The position numbers were made by a program, and so were the translations under genes. Under the pieces are notes generated by a model. The model saw nothing but the letters and a program-made list of their open reading frames with translations. It was not told where the DNA came from and ran no database searches. Positions 1 through 7,543 of a stretch of DNA of 7,864 bases are shown here, in pieces. The stretch's first letter is position 1, and every line of letters starts with the position of its first letter. This stretch comes from JADHUC01 sp964617665 (lineage in GTDB: Bacteria; Planctomycetota; Planctomycetia; Pirellulales; Pirellulaceae), in NCBI GenBank assembly GCA_964617665.1, contig CAZUAH010000621.1, positions 1-7,864 of the forward strand, in the 5' to 3' direction.

Positions 1-410
1 CTACCGGTGGCATCGGTGCCGATCAGGTTGCCTTGCACCATGTTGCCGGTGGTCGCCGCGCCGATGATCTTCACCCCGTTGCGGGTGTTGCCCGAAATCT
101 GGTTGCCGGACCCAGACGTCGTCCCGCCAATCGTGTTGCCAGTGGCGTCATTCTGGATCAACACCCCGTGAAAATCGTTCGGCACTGCGGCGGTGCCGGC
201 GGCATCGGTGCCGATCCGGTTGCCTTCGACCATGTTGCCGGTACTGCCCGGCCCGGCAATCACCATGCCGTAGCGGTTGCCGGATATGACATTGCCTACC
301 CCCACTCCCGTTCCGCCAATTTGGTTGGAAGTAGAATCTGAAACCCAAATTCCGTGGTACCCGTTCCCTTGATCCACCGCCCCGGCCACGTCCGTGCCGA
401 GGTAGTTGCC
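1..410 (-). repeat. Beta-helix coding repeats, 62-64 residues each
   Basis: Within the giant gene, two full units and the start of a third are seen: 410-225 (62 codons), 224-33 (64 codons) and 32-1 (partial). Each begins GNxxGTDxxG, has an NxIGG turn near the middle and an N(V/Q)ISGN turn later. This suits a right-handed parallel beta-helix with about three coils of 21 residues per unit. The DNA is also similar: 6-50 and 198-242 agree at 41 of 45 bases. More units probably lie beyond position 1. Confidence 0.85.
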
Positions 411-3400
411 TTGGATCGTGTTATTGCCGCCGCCAATGATGTCAATCCCCTCATAGCCAAATCGATTGATGGCCAATCCGCGGATCGTGCTGCCCGCAGC
501 TCCGGCCCCCAGCACTAAACCACTGGTTGCGCCGGCATTGGTACCGTCGAGCTCGACCACCGGCGTACCGGCAAAGTCCGGCTCGCGTATACCGTCGATC
601 ACTACCGCCTCGGTAACCGTAGGAAGTGCGCTTCCCGGCTGGATGGTGTGGGGGCCGACGCCGGCAATATCGAAGATGATCACATCCGGTCCGGCTGCCA
701 GGTTCGACAGCGAGTTCGTTTCCTCGAGTGCGGCCCGCAGCGTGCAGGTGCCCGTGCCGTCGTCGCAGTTCCCGTCACCCGGACTGGCATCTCCCGTTTC
801 GCCCGTCGAATTGACCACGAACCGGTTGACCGTCTCGATCACCAGTTGGTAGTCTTCCACTTCACCGTCGTCGGCCATGCCCGTGGGCGGCAGACCACCG
901 GCCGTGCTGATCCGAAAACGGGAAAACGTGCTTCCAAAAGCGGCATCGCTCGGTACTAACACCGTGAAGTTATTCGGTCCGGCGATCACCGGGACGCTGG
1001 TCAAGAATTGTTCCTGGGGATGATCCCAAGTGCCGTTGCCGTTGATGTCCAGCCAAGCATCCACCGATCCAGACGCGGATGCTGTGATCGTGAACGGTGC
1101 ATATTGGCCGGGAACAAGCAGCCCATTCAGCACGACACCATCTTCGTCAGCCGGTGTGGCACCGGCATTGTCGTCGCCAGTGGCCGTGGCGTTGGGCTGG
1201 CCGTCGGATTCCGAATCCCGGCTGATGCCTAGCATCGGACCTGTCGGAACATGCCTCGCCCCGTCCGATGAAAAGAGCGTCTTGTAGGAATCCGGCGCGT
1301 CGCCGAAGTCCAACAACAGACGGTTGCCAAAGTTGATATTTTGTTTGGTTTCTCCAGACGCAAGGTTGACTTGGTGATAGTTTGATCCCAGTTCGACAGT
1401 GAAAGACTCGACGAGGCTGGTTCTCGATGTGGAACTTCTCGCGTTTGCGTAATGAATGCCCACGTACAGAGCATTCCCGTCGACCCAGGGCAACGAGAAT
1501 GAGTCGGAAGTCCCCGAATCGTCATTTGTCAGATTGTGCCAATCGAGTTGCCAACGCCCGTCTTGGCGGCTGAGCGTCAGCTCGACGTCATCCCCATCGG
1601 ACCACGAGGCGTCGCTTGGCGTCGTCCATGCGTGGGTGACACCGTCATCTGGATTTCGCGACCAGAGTGCGTAGTCGTGGTCGTGGTAATAGTGGATCCC
1701 CGCTCTGATGTTCTGCGTGGCCGACTGCCCGGCGTACAAAGTCAACTGGTTCGAACTGTGGTAACCAGAAACCTGGATATCGCGGAACAGGGCTTTGATG
1801 GTGACGTCTTGATCGCCCACATTCGGCAGGAGAAGACCATAAGCTTCCAGGGCATCTGGATCGGCGACCGGATCGGTCCCCAAATCTGCACGGGTGGAGG
1901 TGATGGTCAGGAATCCTGAGTTGGCCGACAAATCGAGGTTCGCGTCGTTGGCGGTGTAGTCGGCGCCGGTGCCCGGCAGGCGATCCGTGAATCCCGTTCC
2001 ATTGCCGTTCTGGTCTAGGATCGTGCCTGGAACATTGGTGCCCGACGGGAACGTGAGCGATGTTGTCGTTGTCGAGTTACCCGGATACGTCTGCTCCCAA
2101 CCCGTCTGCTGCACCTCGCGCACAGTGTGCAAACCGGCGGGGACATCGGTAATCACATACGTCCCGTCAGGCCCTGTGACGGCGTAGTGCGGTTCTTCAG
2201 TGGCGCCGTTCCATCCGCCGTCGTTGTTCTCGTCCACAAACATCGTCCAGCCCTGCAATCCCGGCTCGCCGTCGTCCTTCATTCCGTCCCCGTCCAGATC
2301 GTTCCATTTTGTGCCGCGTATTTCGCCAGTTGGCCCGTCGTAGACGCCGAAGAAATCAAATGAACTATGGGACTCTTTGAGATTCGGAATACTGATGGTC
2401 GACGGCGCAAAGACATAGTCCGTCAATTCAACCGACAGCGTGTACGGCACCCCTCCGGGCACGTCTGCGAAAGAGTAGACACCACTCGGTCCAACAACGT
2501 ACTGACTGTTGTAGCTCGGCCCAGTTATCGTGACAGTCGCTCCCTCAATGCCTCCGTATTGGCTCGTCACGTTTCCACCTACCACGTAGTATTGTGGTGT
2601 GTATTGCCAGTACCCTCTGGCAGTGATTTCGTCAGCGCTGTCGATCTGCCAAGTGACAACATCCGCCGTACTCTCATGAACCGGCGGGCCGTCAAAGAAG
2701 AACTCCCATTCGCCAAACTCGTGGTTGTCCGAAAATCCCCACGCCTCGAAGCGCACGGTTGACGGCGTCGGGATTTGGTCCGTAAAACCGGGGTAGGACA
2801 GCGCATTGCCGGGAACGACCCTCATGTCTCCGCCGTCCACAGAGTACCTGACCGCGATGTCGTCAGTGATGGGAACGCCACCATACCCGTTGACGTAGAT
2901 CTGCAGCGACGCGTCGCCCGGTCCCGCTACGGTCGGGCCAGTTTGAACGGCGGTGTCATAACTTCCACCATGACCGTCTTCGAAACTGAAGAAGTAGTCG
3001 TGTGTTCCTGGAGAGAGTGTTGTCGTGTAATTGTACGTTGCGCTGCCGCCGGAACCGCTCACACGCGTCATCGCGTGGGGCGCCCCATCGACTACGGCAT
3101 CAGCCACCGACGGTTCATGCCCGTCCGCGTCGAAGTAGTCAACCATGAATGTGAAGTTGTCCGTTGTCGTCCCAGTTTGAGGAGTAACCCAAGCGTTGTA
3201 GAGAACGGGATCGTGATTGCCCGGAGCCTCGACCGTGACCGTCGCTACATCGGTATCCCACAGCCCGTCATCGTCTGTGGCTTTGAGCGTTACTGGGTAC
3301 GCACCCGCGTTTGTCGCGGGGAAACTCGGGGACGGGCCAGTTGCATCGTCATACTCTCCGTCATTGTCCAGGTCCCACGCGTACGACGCGATCGAGCCGT

Positions 3401-4529
3401 CGGGGTCGTACGATCCAGAGGCATCCAGGGTGATAGTGCTCCCTTCACTAGCCGAGTAATCGCCACCGGCGTCGGCGATGGGAGCTAAGGACAAATCCAA
3501 CTCTGCTACCGTTTCGCCTCGTGAAACCCATAGGTCTCCATCACCGTCGAAGGTCAAGCCTTCCGCGTGCGGCCTGCTCAAGTAGGTGTAGTAGTCCGAC
3601 CGTGTTACTTCAAGTGGGTCAGACTGATCTGTATGGGCTGTCAACTCCGCCAACGGCACAACAGCGATTGCTCCGGTACCTTCAGTAAAGTCCCAGAAGC
3701 TGACTCCTACGGGTGCCTTAGGGTCAGCGGCACTGCCACCGAACGCGAAGTGCACAATCGGGATACCAAACTCGTTTACATCCTGGAAGGCAATACCGTT
3801 GATATACGGCACATTCAGATATGCGGTATCGTACGATGATGTATCGGCAACGCCGTATTCAAGTACACGTGCCCTCCTCCATTCATCCCGCGTAGTCGAT
3901 TTTACGTATTCCGCTGCGTAAAGCCTGCCGTCGTAGTAACCAACACCACCGATCTCAATCCCCGTCGGGAAGCTGATGCCCCAACTGGCATCGAGGGCAC
4001 CTGCCGCCGTGTACCGTGCAAGGTACTCAATGTCGACGATACCGTCGTAGCTGCCAGAATCATCAACAAGATCCAACTGAAGCGGAGCGTATATGTGACC
4101 ATTCCCGTAAGCTACATCGCCGATGTGCTTTACGTTGTATTCATGGTCATTCAGAAAGAAATTGCTGCCGCCATCGTCCGGCTCATAGAGTATTTGGGAC
4201 GTTTCCCCCCAGTCGGCATCGTAGAATGTGATGGCGGAGTCTTCGCAAGTGCCGACTGCACAGGACGAGCTTCCCGAACTTGTCACCCATCCCTGATCCG
4301 GAATGAATGCGATGCCCTGTTCAGCTTGCCCATTACCGAACAAACCAACTTTACCAACATACGGCTCCTCTCCAACAATCGAAAGATCGTAAACGGACAA
4401 CATCCGCCGGTCTTCCAGCATTTCACACATCAGTCTTCGGCGCCGTGGCCCGCACCGCCGCGCGTTCTTCCGGAAGTTGCGCTGCCGACGTTCGGATCGT
4501 CCGAAGACGCTGTTCAGTATGGATCTCAT
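1..4529 (-). CDS. Giant LEPR-XLL mosaic exoprotein with PKD, SdrD B, GEVED and beta-helix (3' end outside window)
   Basis: The frame is open for 1509 codons with no stop before position 1. Residues 11-45 form an arginine-rich leader ending in LEDRRMLS, the LEPR-XLL motif found at the start of exported giant proteins in planctomycetes. About 46-345 looks beta-propeller-like (EGLTFDGDGDLWVS near its end). A PKD domain (349-435) and two beta-rich segments follow, then a carboxypeptidase-regulatory-like domain (about 648-728). An SdrD B domain starts at 735 (GTKWNDLDGDG). After GWEQTYP (810-816) it is interrupted by a jelly roll of about 230 residues and resumes at 1051, closing at FGNR (1067-1070). 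A GEVED domain runs from DFGDAPDSY (1074-1082) to GEVED (1222-1226). A CSLREA-like motif (CTLRAAL, 1262-1268) leads into right-handed beta-helix repeats. It is probably a secreted or surface adhesin or structural protein. No catalytic site is recognised, and a polysaccharide-binding or -cleaving role for the beta-helix cannot be excluded. Confidence 0.94.
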   Translation of the reverse strand, partial: MRSILNSVFGRSERRQRNFRKNARRCGPRRRRLMCEMLEDRRMLSVYDLSIVGEEPYVGKVGLFGNGQAEQGIAFIPDQGWVTSSGSSSCAVGTCEDSAITFYDADWGETSQILYEPDDGGSNFFLNDHEYNVKHIGDVAYGNGHIYAPLQLDLVDDSGSYDGIVDIEYLARYTAAGALDASWGISFPTGIEIGGVGYYDGRLYAAEYVKSTTRDEWRRARVLEYGVADTSSYDTAYLNVPYINGIAFQDVNEFGIPIVHFAFGGSAADPKAPVGVSFWDFTEGTGAIAVVPLAELTAHTDQSDPLEVTRSDYYTYLSRPHAEGLTFDGDGDLWVSRGETVAELDLSLAPIADAGGDYSASEGSTITLDASGSYDPDGSIASYAWDLDNDGEYDDATGPSPSFPATNAGAYPVTLKATDDDGLWDTDVATVTVEAPGNHDPVLYNAWVTPQTGTTTDNFTFMVDYFDADGHEPSVADAVVDGAPHAMTRVSGSGGSATYNYTTTLSPGTHDYFFSFEDGHGGSYDTAVQTGPTVAGPGDASLQIYVNGYGGVPITDDIAVRYSVDGGDMRVVPGNALSYPGFTDQIPTPSTVRFEAWGFSDNHEFGEWEFFFDGPPVHESTADVVTWQIDSADEITARGYWQYTPQYYVVGGNVTSQYGGIEGATVTITGPSYNSQYVVGPSGVYSFADVPGGVPYTLSVELTDYVFAPSTISIPNLKESHSSFDFFGVYDGPTGEIRGTKWNDLDGDGMKDDGEPGLQGWTMFVDENNDGGWNGATEEPHYAVTGPDGTYVITDVPAGLHTVREVQQTGWEQTYPGNSTTTTSLTFPSGTNVPGTILDQNGNGTGFTDRLPGTGADYTANDANLDLSANSGFLTITSTRADLGTDPVADPDALEAYGLLLPNVGDQDVTIKALFRDIQVSGYHSSNQLTLYAGQSATQNIRAGIHYYHDHDYALWSRNPDDGVTHAWTTPSDASWSDGDDVELTLSRQDGRWQLDWHNLTNDDSGTSDSFSLPWVDGNALYVGIHYANARSSTSRTSLVESFTVELGSNYHQVNLASGETKQNINFGNRLLLDFGDAPDSYKTLFSSDGARHVPTGPMLGISRDSESDGQPNATATGDDNAGATPADEDGVVLNGLLVPGQYAPFTITASASGSVDAWLDINGNGTWDHPQEQFLTSVPVIAGPNNFTVLVPSDAAFGSTFSRFRISTAGGLPPTGMADDGEVEDYQLVIETVNRFVVNSTGETGDASPGDGNCDDGTGTCTLRAALEETNSLSNLAAGPDVIIFDIAGVGPHTIQPGSALPTVTEAVVIDGIREPDFAGTPVVELDGTNAGATSGLVLGAGAAGSTIRGLAINRFGYEGIDIIGGGNNTIQGNYLGTDVAGAVDQGNGYHGIWVSDSTSNQIGGTGVGVGNVISGNRYGMVIAGPGSTGNMVEGNRIGTDAAGTAAVPNDFHGVLIQNDATGNTIGGTTSGSGNQISGNTRNGVKIIGAATTGNMVQGNLIGTDATG

Positions 4530-4536
4530 GATTGCG

Positions 4537-4544
4537 TCACCTCC
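4537..4544 (-). promoter_or_regulatory. Strong Shine-Dalgarno site for the giant exoprotein
   Basis: The minus strand reads GGAGGTGA, a perfect 8-base complement to the usual 16S rRNA tail, seven bases before the ATG at 4529. It decides this start over the later in-frame ATG codons at residues 34 and 37, and so keeps the arginine-rich leader in the protein. The kinase gene upstream has no comparable site. Confidence 0.85.
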
Positions 4545-4695
4545 GTTAGCGGCCCGCGGCGGGCGTGATCAAGGCGGTTTCTGGTCGCTACCCACATCTT
4601 GTCTTCCTGTAGAAGTACCAAAGGATCCGCTCGGCGCGCAAAGATTCTCCGAAAAAGTGGAAATAGGCCTCGTCGGAGCCGTTTTCGGGGACGGC

Positions 4696-4714
4696 GAACG
4701 GCAATGTGCCGTTC
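4696..4714 (-). other. Intergenic hairpin
   Basis: GAACGGC at 4696-4702 and GCCGTTC at 4708-4714 form a perfect 7-bp stem with a 5-base loop, about 80-100 bp after the kinase stop codon. It could stabilise or weakly attenuate the transcript. The nearest T-run on the minus strand (4652-4656) is some 40 bases further on, so it does not fit a standard rho-independent terminator. Confidence 0.3.
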
Positions 4715-4791
4715 CGGGTCTGCGCTGGCAGCTTGGCATCACGTGTCTCGTAAAGACTGATATGCGGAGGTGATTCCGTTTCCCCGCGGCG

Positions 4792-7446
4792 CTACTCTCG
4801 CTTCCTGTTGCCAAAATCGACGTTTTGTATTTCCTGCCCCGCAGCCAGCGTGACCGTGTACACGCGGGTGCGACTTGCTTCGTACACGACATTGTCAATT
4901 ACGGCTGATGACTTGTGGCCGGGAAACTGAAAATCACCCTCTCGGACGTTTGAACTACCTACGTTCGCCATGTCTTTCGAGAATGCTCCCACGTCGCGAA
5001 TCACCAATGATGCGATGGACTTCCCGCTTTCTCTGGTTGTGATGTCCGTCGCCAAAGCTCGATCTCGGGCGTCATACCTCATGGCTACGTGATACCAAGT
5101 GTCGCAGGAGAATTCGCCTTCTGAGACGGCAAAACGGTGCTTGTCTACTGCGTCCTGGCAGTGCAGGTATATTCTCTGTGCTATCGTCCCCGATCGATCT
5201 CTGTCGGCCTTGGTGAAACAGACTGCAGCATAGCTCCCTTTGTCCGATGAATTCAGATCACTGTCAAACACGCCGAAACGAACATCCGAACCGTACTGGC
5301 TCGACAGCATTCTGATGTCCCACTCCAGACGGAACGACCCTCCGCTGTAACCCGCCCGGTGATACGCATAGCCTCCTTTGGCATTCATATTGACCTGCGT
5401 AATCGAGTACGTTCCTTCCTTTGACTCCCAGAAGTAGTCAGAAGGTCGATTGGTCACCCAGCGGGGATCTCTGGAGAAATCCATTTCATAGCGGATCGCT
5501 GCGAAGTCTGGCTCTGACTGTTCCCAGCCTTGCTGCAACACTTGGGCCACCGTGTAGGTGCCGGGGCGGAGTCCGTCAAGACAATAACGGCCATCGATTG
5601 CCTCGGTAACGTCGTAACGCTCCCATTCATCGCGAAATCCGTTGAGGTTCTGATCAAGGAAGATTTTCCACCCTTGCGCCGTCGGCTCCGCCGGCCGATC
5701 CAATTTGCCGTCTCCGTTCAGGTCATTCCAGACTCGTCCGGATATCGCGCCAAGTGGCGTCGCGAACATTCTTGTGACTCTTTCGCCTCTCCAGCGAATG
5801 ACAATCCGTTCATCGTGAACGGAACCATCACCAAAACGAATGTGCAGTCGGTGAGCTCCTACGGGCAGCGAAATCTCAGTTCTGCCTTGCGCTGATTCGA
5901 TCGAGACCTGCTCACCGTCCACCGTGACTCGTGCGTCAGGATCGTTCAGCACTATCTCAAACGGTCCCGTTCCCGTCTTGAAGAAAATCGCAACCGCTCC
6001 GAGCAACAACAGAATCGCCGCAGCGATAAGCGAGGCCAATCGGCGAGTCCTCCTCGGCAACCCAGCCGATTGCGATGTCGCATTCAAGTATGCCGCAATG
6101 CTATCCGCCAACTGCCCGGCCGACTGATAGCGATCGTCTGGATTCTTGGCCATCGCCTTCAGGCAGATAGCCTCAAGTCGGTCGGGCAACTCTGGTCTGT
6201 GTTCGCGCGGTCCTGGGGGCTCGGCAGTCGCTATGTCTTCCAGCACCTTGTCAAGCGAGCCGGTGAACGGTAGGTTGCCGGTCAGCATCTGATAGAGCAG
6301 CACGCCCAATCCGTAGACATCACTACGAGCGTCCACTGTGTGGCCAGTTGCCTGCTCCGGCGACATGTAGGCTGGTGTGCCGGCCAACGAGCCCGTACAG
6401 CTCCGACCAATGGCGTGTATTCCTTCAGCGTCTCTTCCGGCGCGTTCCGCGCCAATATCCATCTCCGCCTCAGTCTGGCGAGCCAGCCCAAAGTCAGTCA
6501 ATATCGGTTCGCCCGTGCGGTCGATCATTACGTTTGACGGCTTTATGTCACGATGGATGATTCCGTGCTCGTGTACTTGATCCAACGCCGCTGCAAGCTT
6601 CTGCACCAGTCGGGCCGCCTCGACAGGCTCGAATTCGTGCGACTCAGACCAATCCGCCAGGGAGCGACCTTCAATCAACGCCATCGTGATATAGTACGTG
6701 CCCTCGACTTGGCCAACGTCGTAGATTGGACACACGCCCGCGTGGCGGACCTGCGCCGCGGATCGTGCTTCTTTGACGAAACGGTCCAACACTTCCGATT
6801 CGGCGACCTGGGGGATCTTTAGTGCTACCTCGCGGCGCAGATCTGGATCGTACGCGCGGTAGACCGCGCCCATGGCGCCCGCACTTAGTAGGCCACGGAT
6901 TTGATAACGGCCAAACTCCTGCTCATCCTTCAGAAGCAATGGAGAATTGGATCCGTTCGGACATTGGGATGTGGACTCGGTCGACTCCTCGGACATGGCA
7001 GCCGTCTGCAGTAGGTCGTGACGGCAGCGACTGTCCTTCTGCGCCTCTGCCGCCAAGCCGGATAGGTCGATTTCCGGACACACGTCTGGGAACCGCCTTT
7101 CTAGTTCCTCGGGTGTTGGGATTGCATCCGCCGATGCCCGAATCAAGCACTCGTTCGACACAAGCTCCACCACGATCGGAGGTTTGTCACGCAACTCAGG
7201 CCAGTCGGCAAGATATGCCTCCAAGAGCTGCCTCTGGTCCGATTCCCAGCGATACTCCTGGTCGACCTTGATCAGTTCGACGAGCACTCGCTCACGCAAC
7301 GTGTGGTCACGTGGTGGCACAAAACCCGCGATTTGAGGAAAGGGTTCGGTGCGCCAGGATTCCTCGAAACGTTCCATTGAGTCGTCGAGGAATCTCCAAC
7401 TCGCGTCGTCCAAGTCTGCAGAAGAGAAAGCGACCCGATCAGCCAT
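4792..7446 (-). CDS. Transmembrane Ser/Thr protein kinase with PEGA, SdrD B-like and jelly-roll ectodomain
   Basis: This 884-residue Hanks-type kinase should phosphorylate Ser/Thr on cytoplasmic proteins in response to an outer signal. Residues 51-122 match the N-terminal extension common in planctomycete kinases (LVELIKVDQEYRW to LERRFPD). The kinase domain spans about 178-455: glycine loop SAGAMG, ATP-binding lysine in VALKIP (K210), HRDIKPSN (298-305), DFG (318-320), GTPAYMSPEQ (356-365). The catalytic residues are all present, so it should be active. One membrane helix (about 470-489) follows a basic stretch, placing the kinase inside. Outside come a PEGA-like domain (about 493-565), an SdrD B-like domain (from about 568, GRVWNDLNGDG), a concanavalin A/LamG-like jelly roll (about 648-857), and a last SdrD B strand ending in DFGNRKRE. 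I chose the ATG at 7446; an adjacent in-frame GTG at 7449 is possible. Neither has a clear Shine-Dalgarno site. The ligand is unknown; a carbohydrate or surface protein is a guess from the fold. Confidence 0.96.
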   Translation of the reverse strand: MADRVAFSSADLDDASWRFLDDSMERFEESWRTEPFPQIAGFVPPRDHTLRERVLVELIKVDQEYRWESDQRQLLEAYLADWPELRDKPPIVVELVSNECLIRASADAIPTPEELERRFPDVCPEIDLSGLAAEAQKDSRCRHDLLQTAAMSEESTESTSQCPNGSNSPLLLKDEQEFGRYQIRGLLSAGAMGAVYRAYDPDLRREVALKIPQVAESEVLDRFVKEARSAAQVRHAGVCPIYDVGQVEGTYYITMALIEGRSLADWSESHEFEPVEAARLVQKLAAALDQVHEHGIIHRDIKPSNVMIDRTGEPILTDFGLARQTEAEMDIGAERAGRDAEGIHAIGRSCTGSLAGTPAYMSPEQATGHTVDARSDVYGLGVLLYQMLTGNLPFTGSLDKVLEDIATAEPPGPREHRPELPDRLEAICLKAMAKNPDDRYQSAGQLADSIAAYLNATSQSAGLPRRTRRLASLIAAAILLLLGAVAIFFKTGTGPFEIVLNDPDARVTVDGEQVSIESAQGRTEISLPVGAHRLHIRFGDGSVHDERIVIRWRGERVTRMFATPLGAISGRVWNDLNGDGKLDRPAEPTAQGWKIFLDQNLNGFRDEWERYDVTEAIDGRYCLDGLRPGTYTVAQVLQQGWEQSEPDFAAIRYEMDFSRDPRWVTNRPSDYFWESKEGTYSITQVNMNAKGGYAYHRAGYSGGSFRLEWDIRMLSSQYGSDVRFGVFDSDLNSSDKGSYAAVCFTKADRDRSGTIAQRIYLHCQDAVDKHRFAVSEGEFSCDTWYHVAMRYDARDRALATDITTRESGKSIASLVIRDVGAFSKDMANVGSSNVREGDFQFPGHKSSAVIDNVVYEASRTRVYTVTLAAGQEIQNVDFGNRKRE

Positions 7447-7543
7447 CACTGCGATCCGAAAACGGGAATCCAGAAACTACGAATATCAGTGTCTCTTCTG
7501 TAAGAGCACCAAATGACCAACGCGGGACGCAAGAAAAAACCGT
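7447..7543. other. Gap between sigma factor and kinase genes
   Basis: This 97-bp spacer separates two genes on the minus strand. It holds a small inverted repeat at 7493-7506 (CTCTT, four-base loop, AAGAG). On the minus strand a T6 run lies just after the sigma-factor stop codon. The only stem near that run is a 5-bp one inside the end of the sigma gene (7549-7561), nine or so bases away, so this is not a convincing intrinsic terminator and read-through into the kinase is likely. No consensus -35/-10 pair stands out. A 16-base stretch at 7453-7468 (GATCCGAAAACGGGAA on the plus strand) recurs exactly at 909-924 inside the giant gene. Confidence 0.5.

Larger units (their letters stand above)
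4530..4791. other. Gap between kinase and giant exoprotein genes
   Basis: This 262-bp stretch has no supportable gene on either strand. On the minus strand it would be the 3' end of the kinase transcript and the leader of the giant gene. It contains an inverted repeat at 4696-4714, a shorter one at 4678-4695 (GCCGT/ACGGC), and a T5 run on the minus strand at 4652-4656, too far from either stem for a classical terminator. A GC-rich small inverted repeat (4552-4564, GCCC/GGGC) lies just upstream of the Shine-Dalgarno site and might affect its access. No clear -35/-10 promoter is visible, so it is open whether the giant gene has its own promoter or is read through from the kinase. A plus-strand GGAGGTGA at 4766-4773 has no start codon after it. 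Confidence 0.6.

Noticed and set aside
6..242. Spaced similar repeats that might suggest a CRISPR array
   Set aside because: The repeats are 45 bases, 192 bases apart, imperfect, and translate in frame into a regular beta-helix.
2775..3488. Long plus-strand open frame of 237 codons, and others such as 4095-4568 and 7311-7835
   Set aside because: They lie opposite continuous minus-strand frames with clear domains, have low-complexity or arginine/valine-rich translations and no recognisable motif. They are antisense shadows.
4766..4773. Plus-strand GGAGGTGA that might start a gene
   Set aside because: No ATG, GTG or TTG follows at workable distance, and the stretch beyond is the kinase gene on the other strand.
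4531..4790. Resemblance between the two ends of the kinase-exoprotein gap (GGAGGTGA plus CCGCGG in inverted orientation), as if inverted terminal repeats of a mobile element
   Set aside because: The match is patchy, there is no transposase and no target duplication, and one side is explained by the Shine-Dalgarno site.
5421..5657. Frameshift suspicion in the kinase ectodomain because of overlapping short frames
   Set aside because: The main frame runs unbroken from 7446 to 4792 with coherent domains on both sides.
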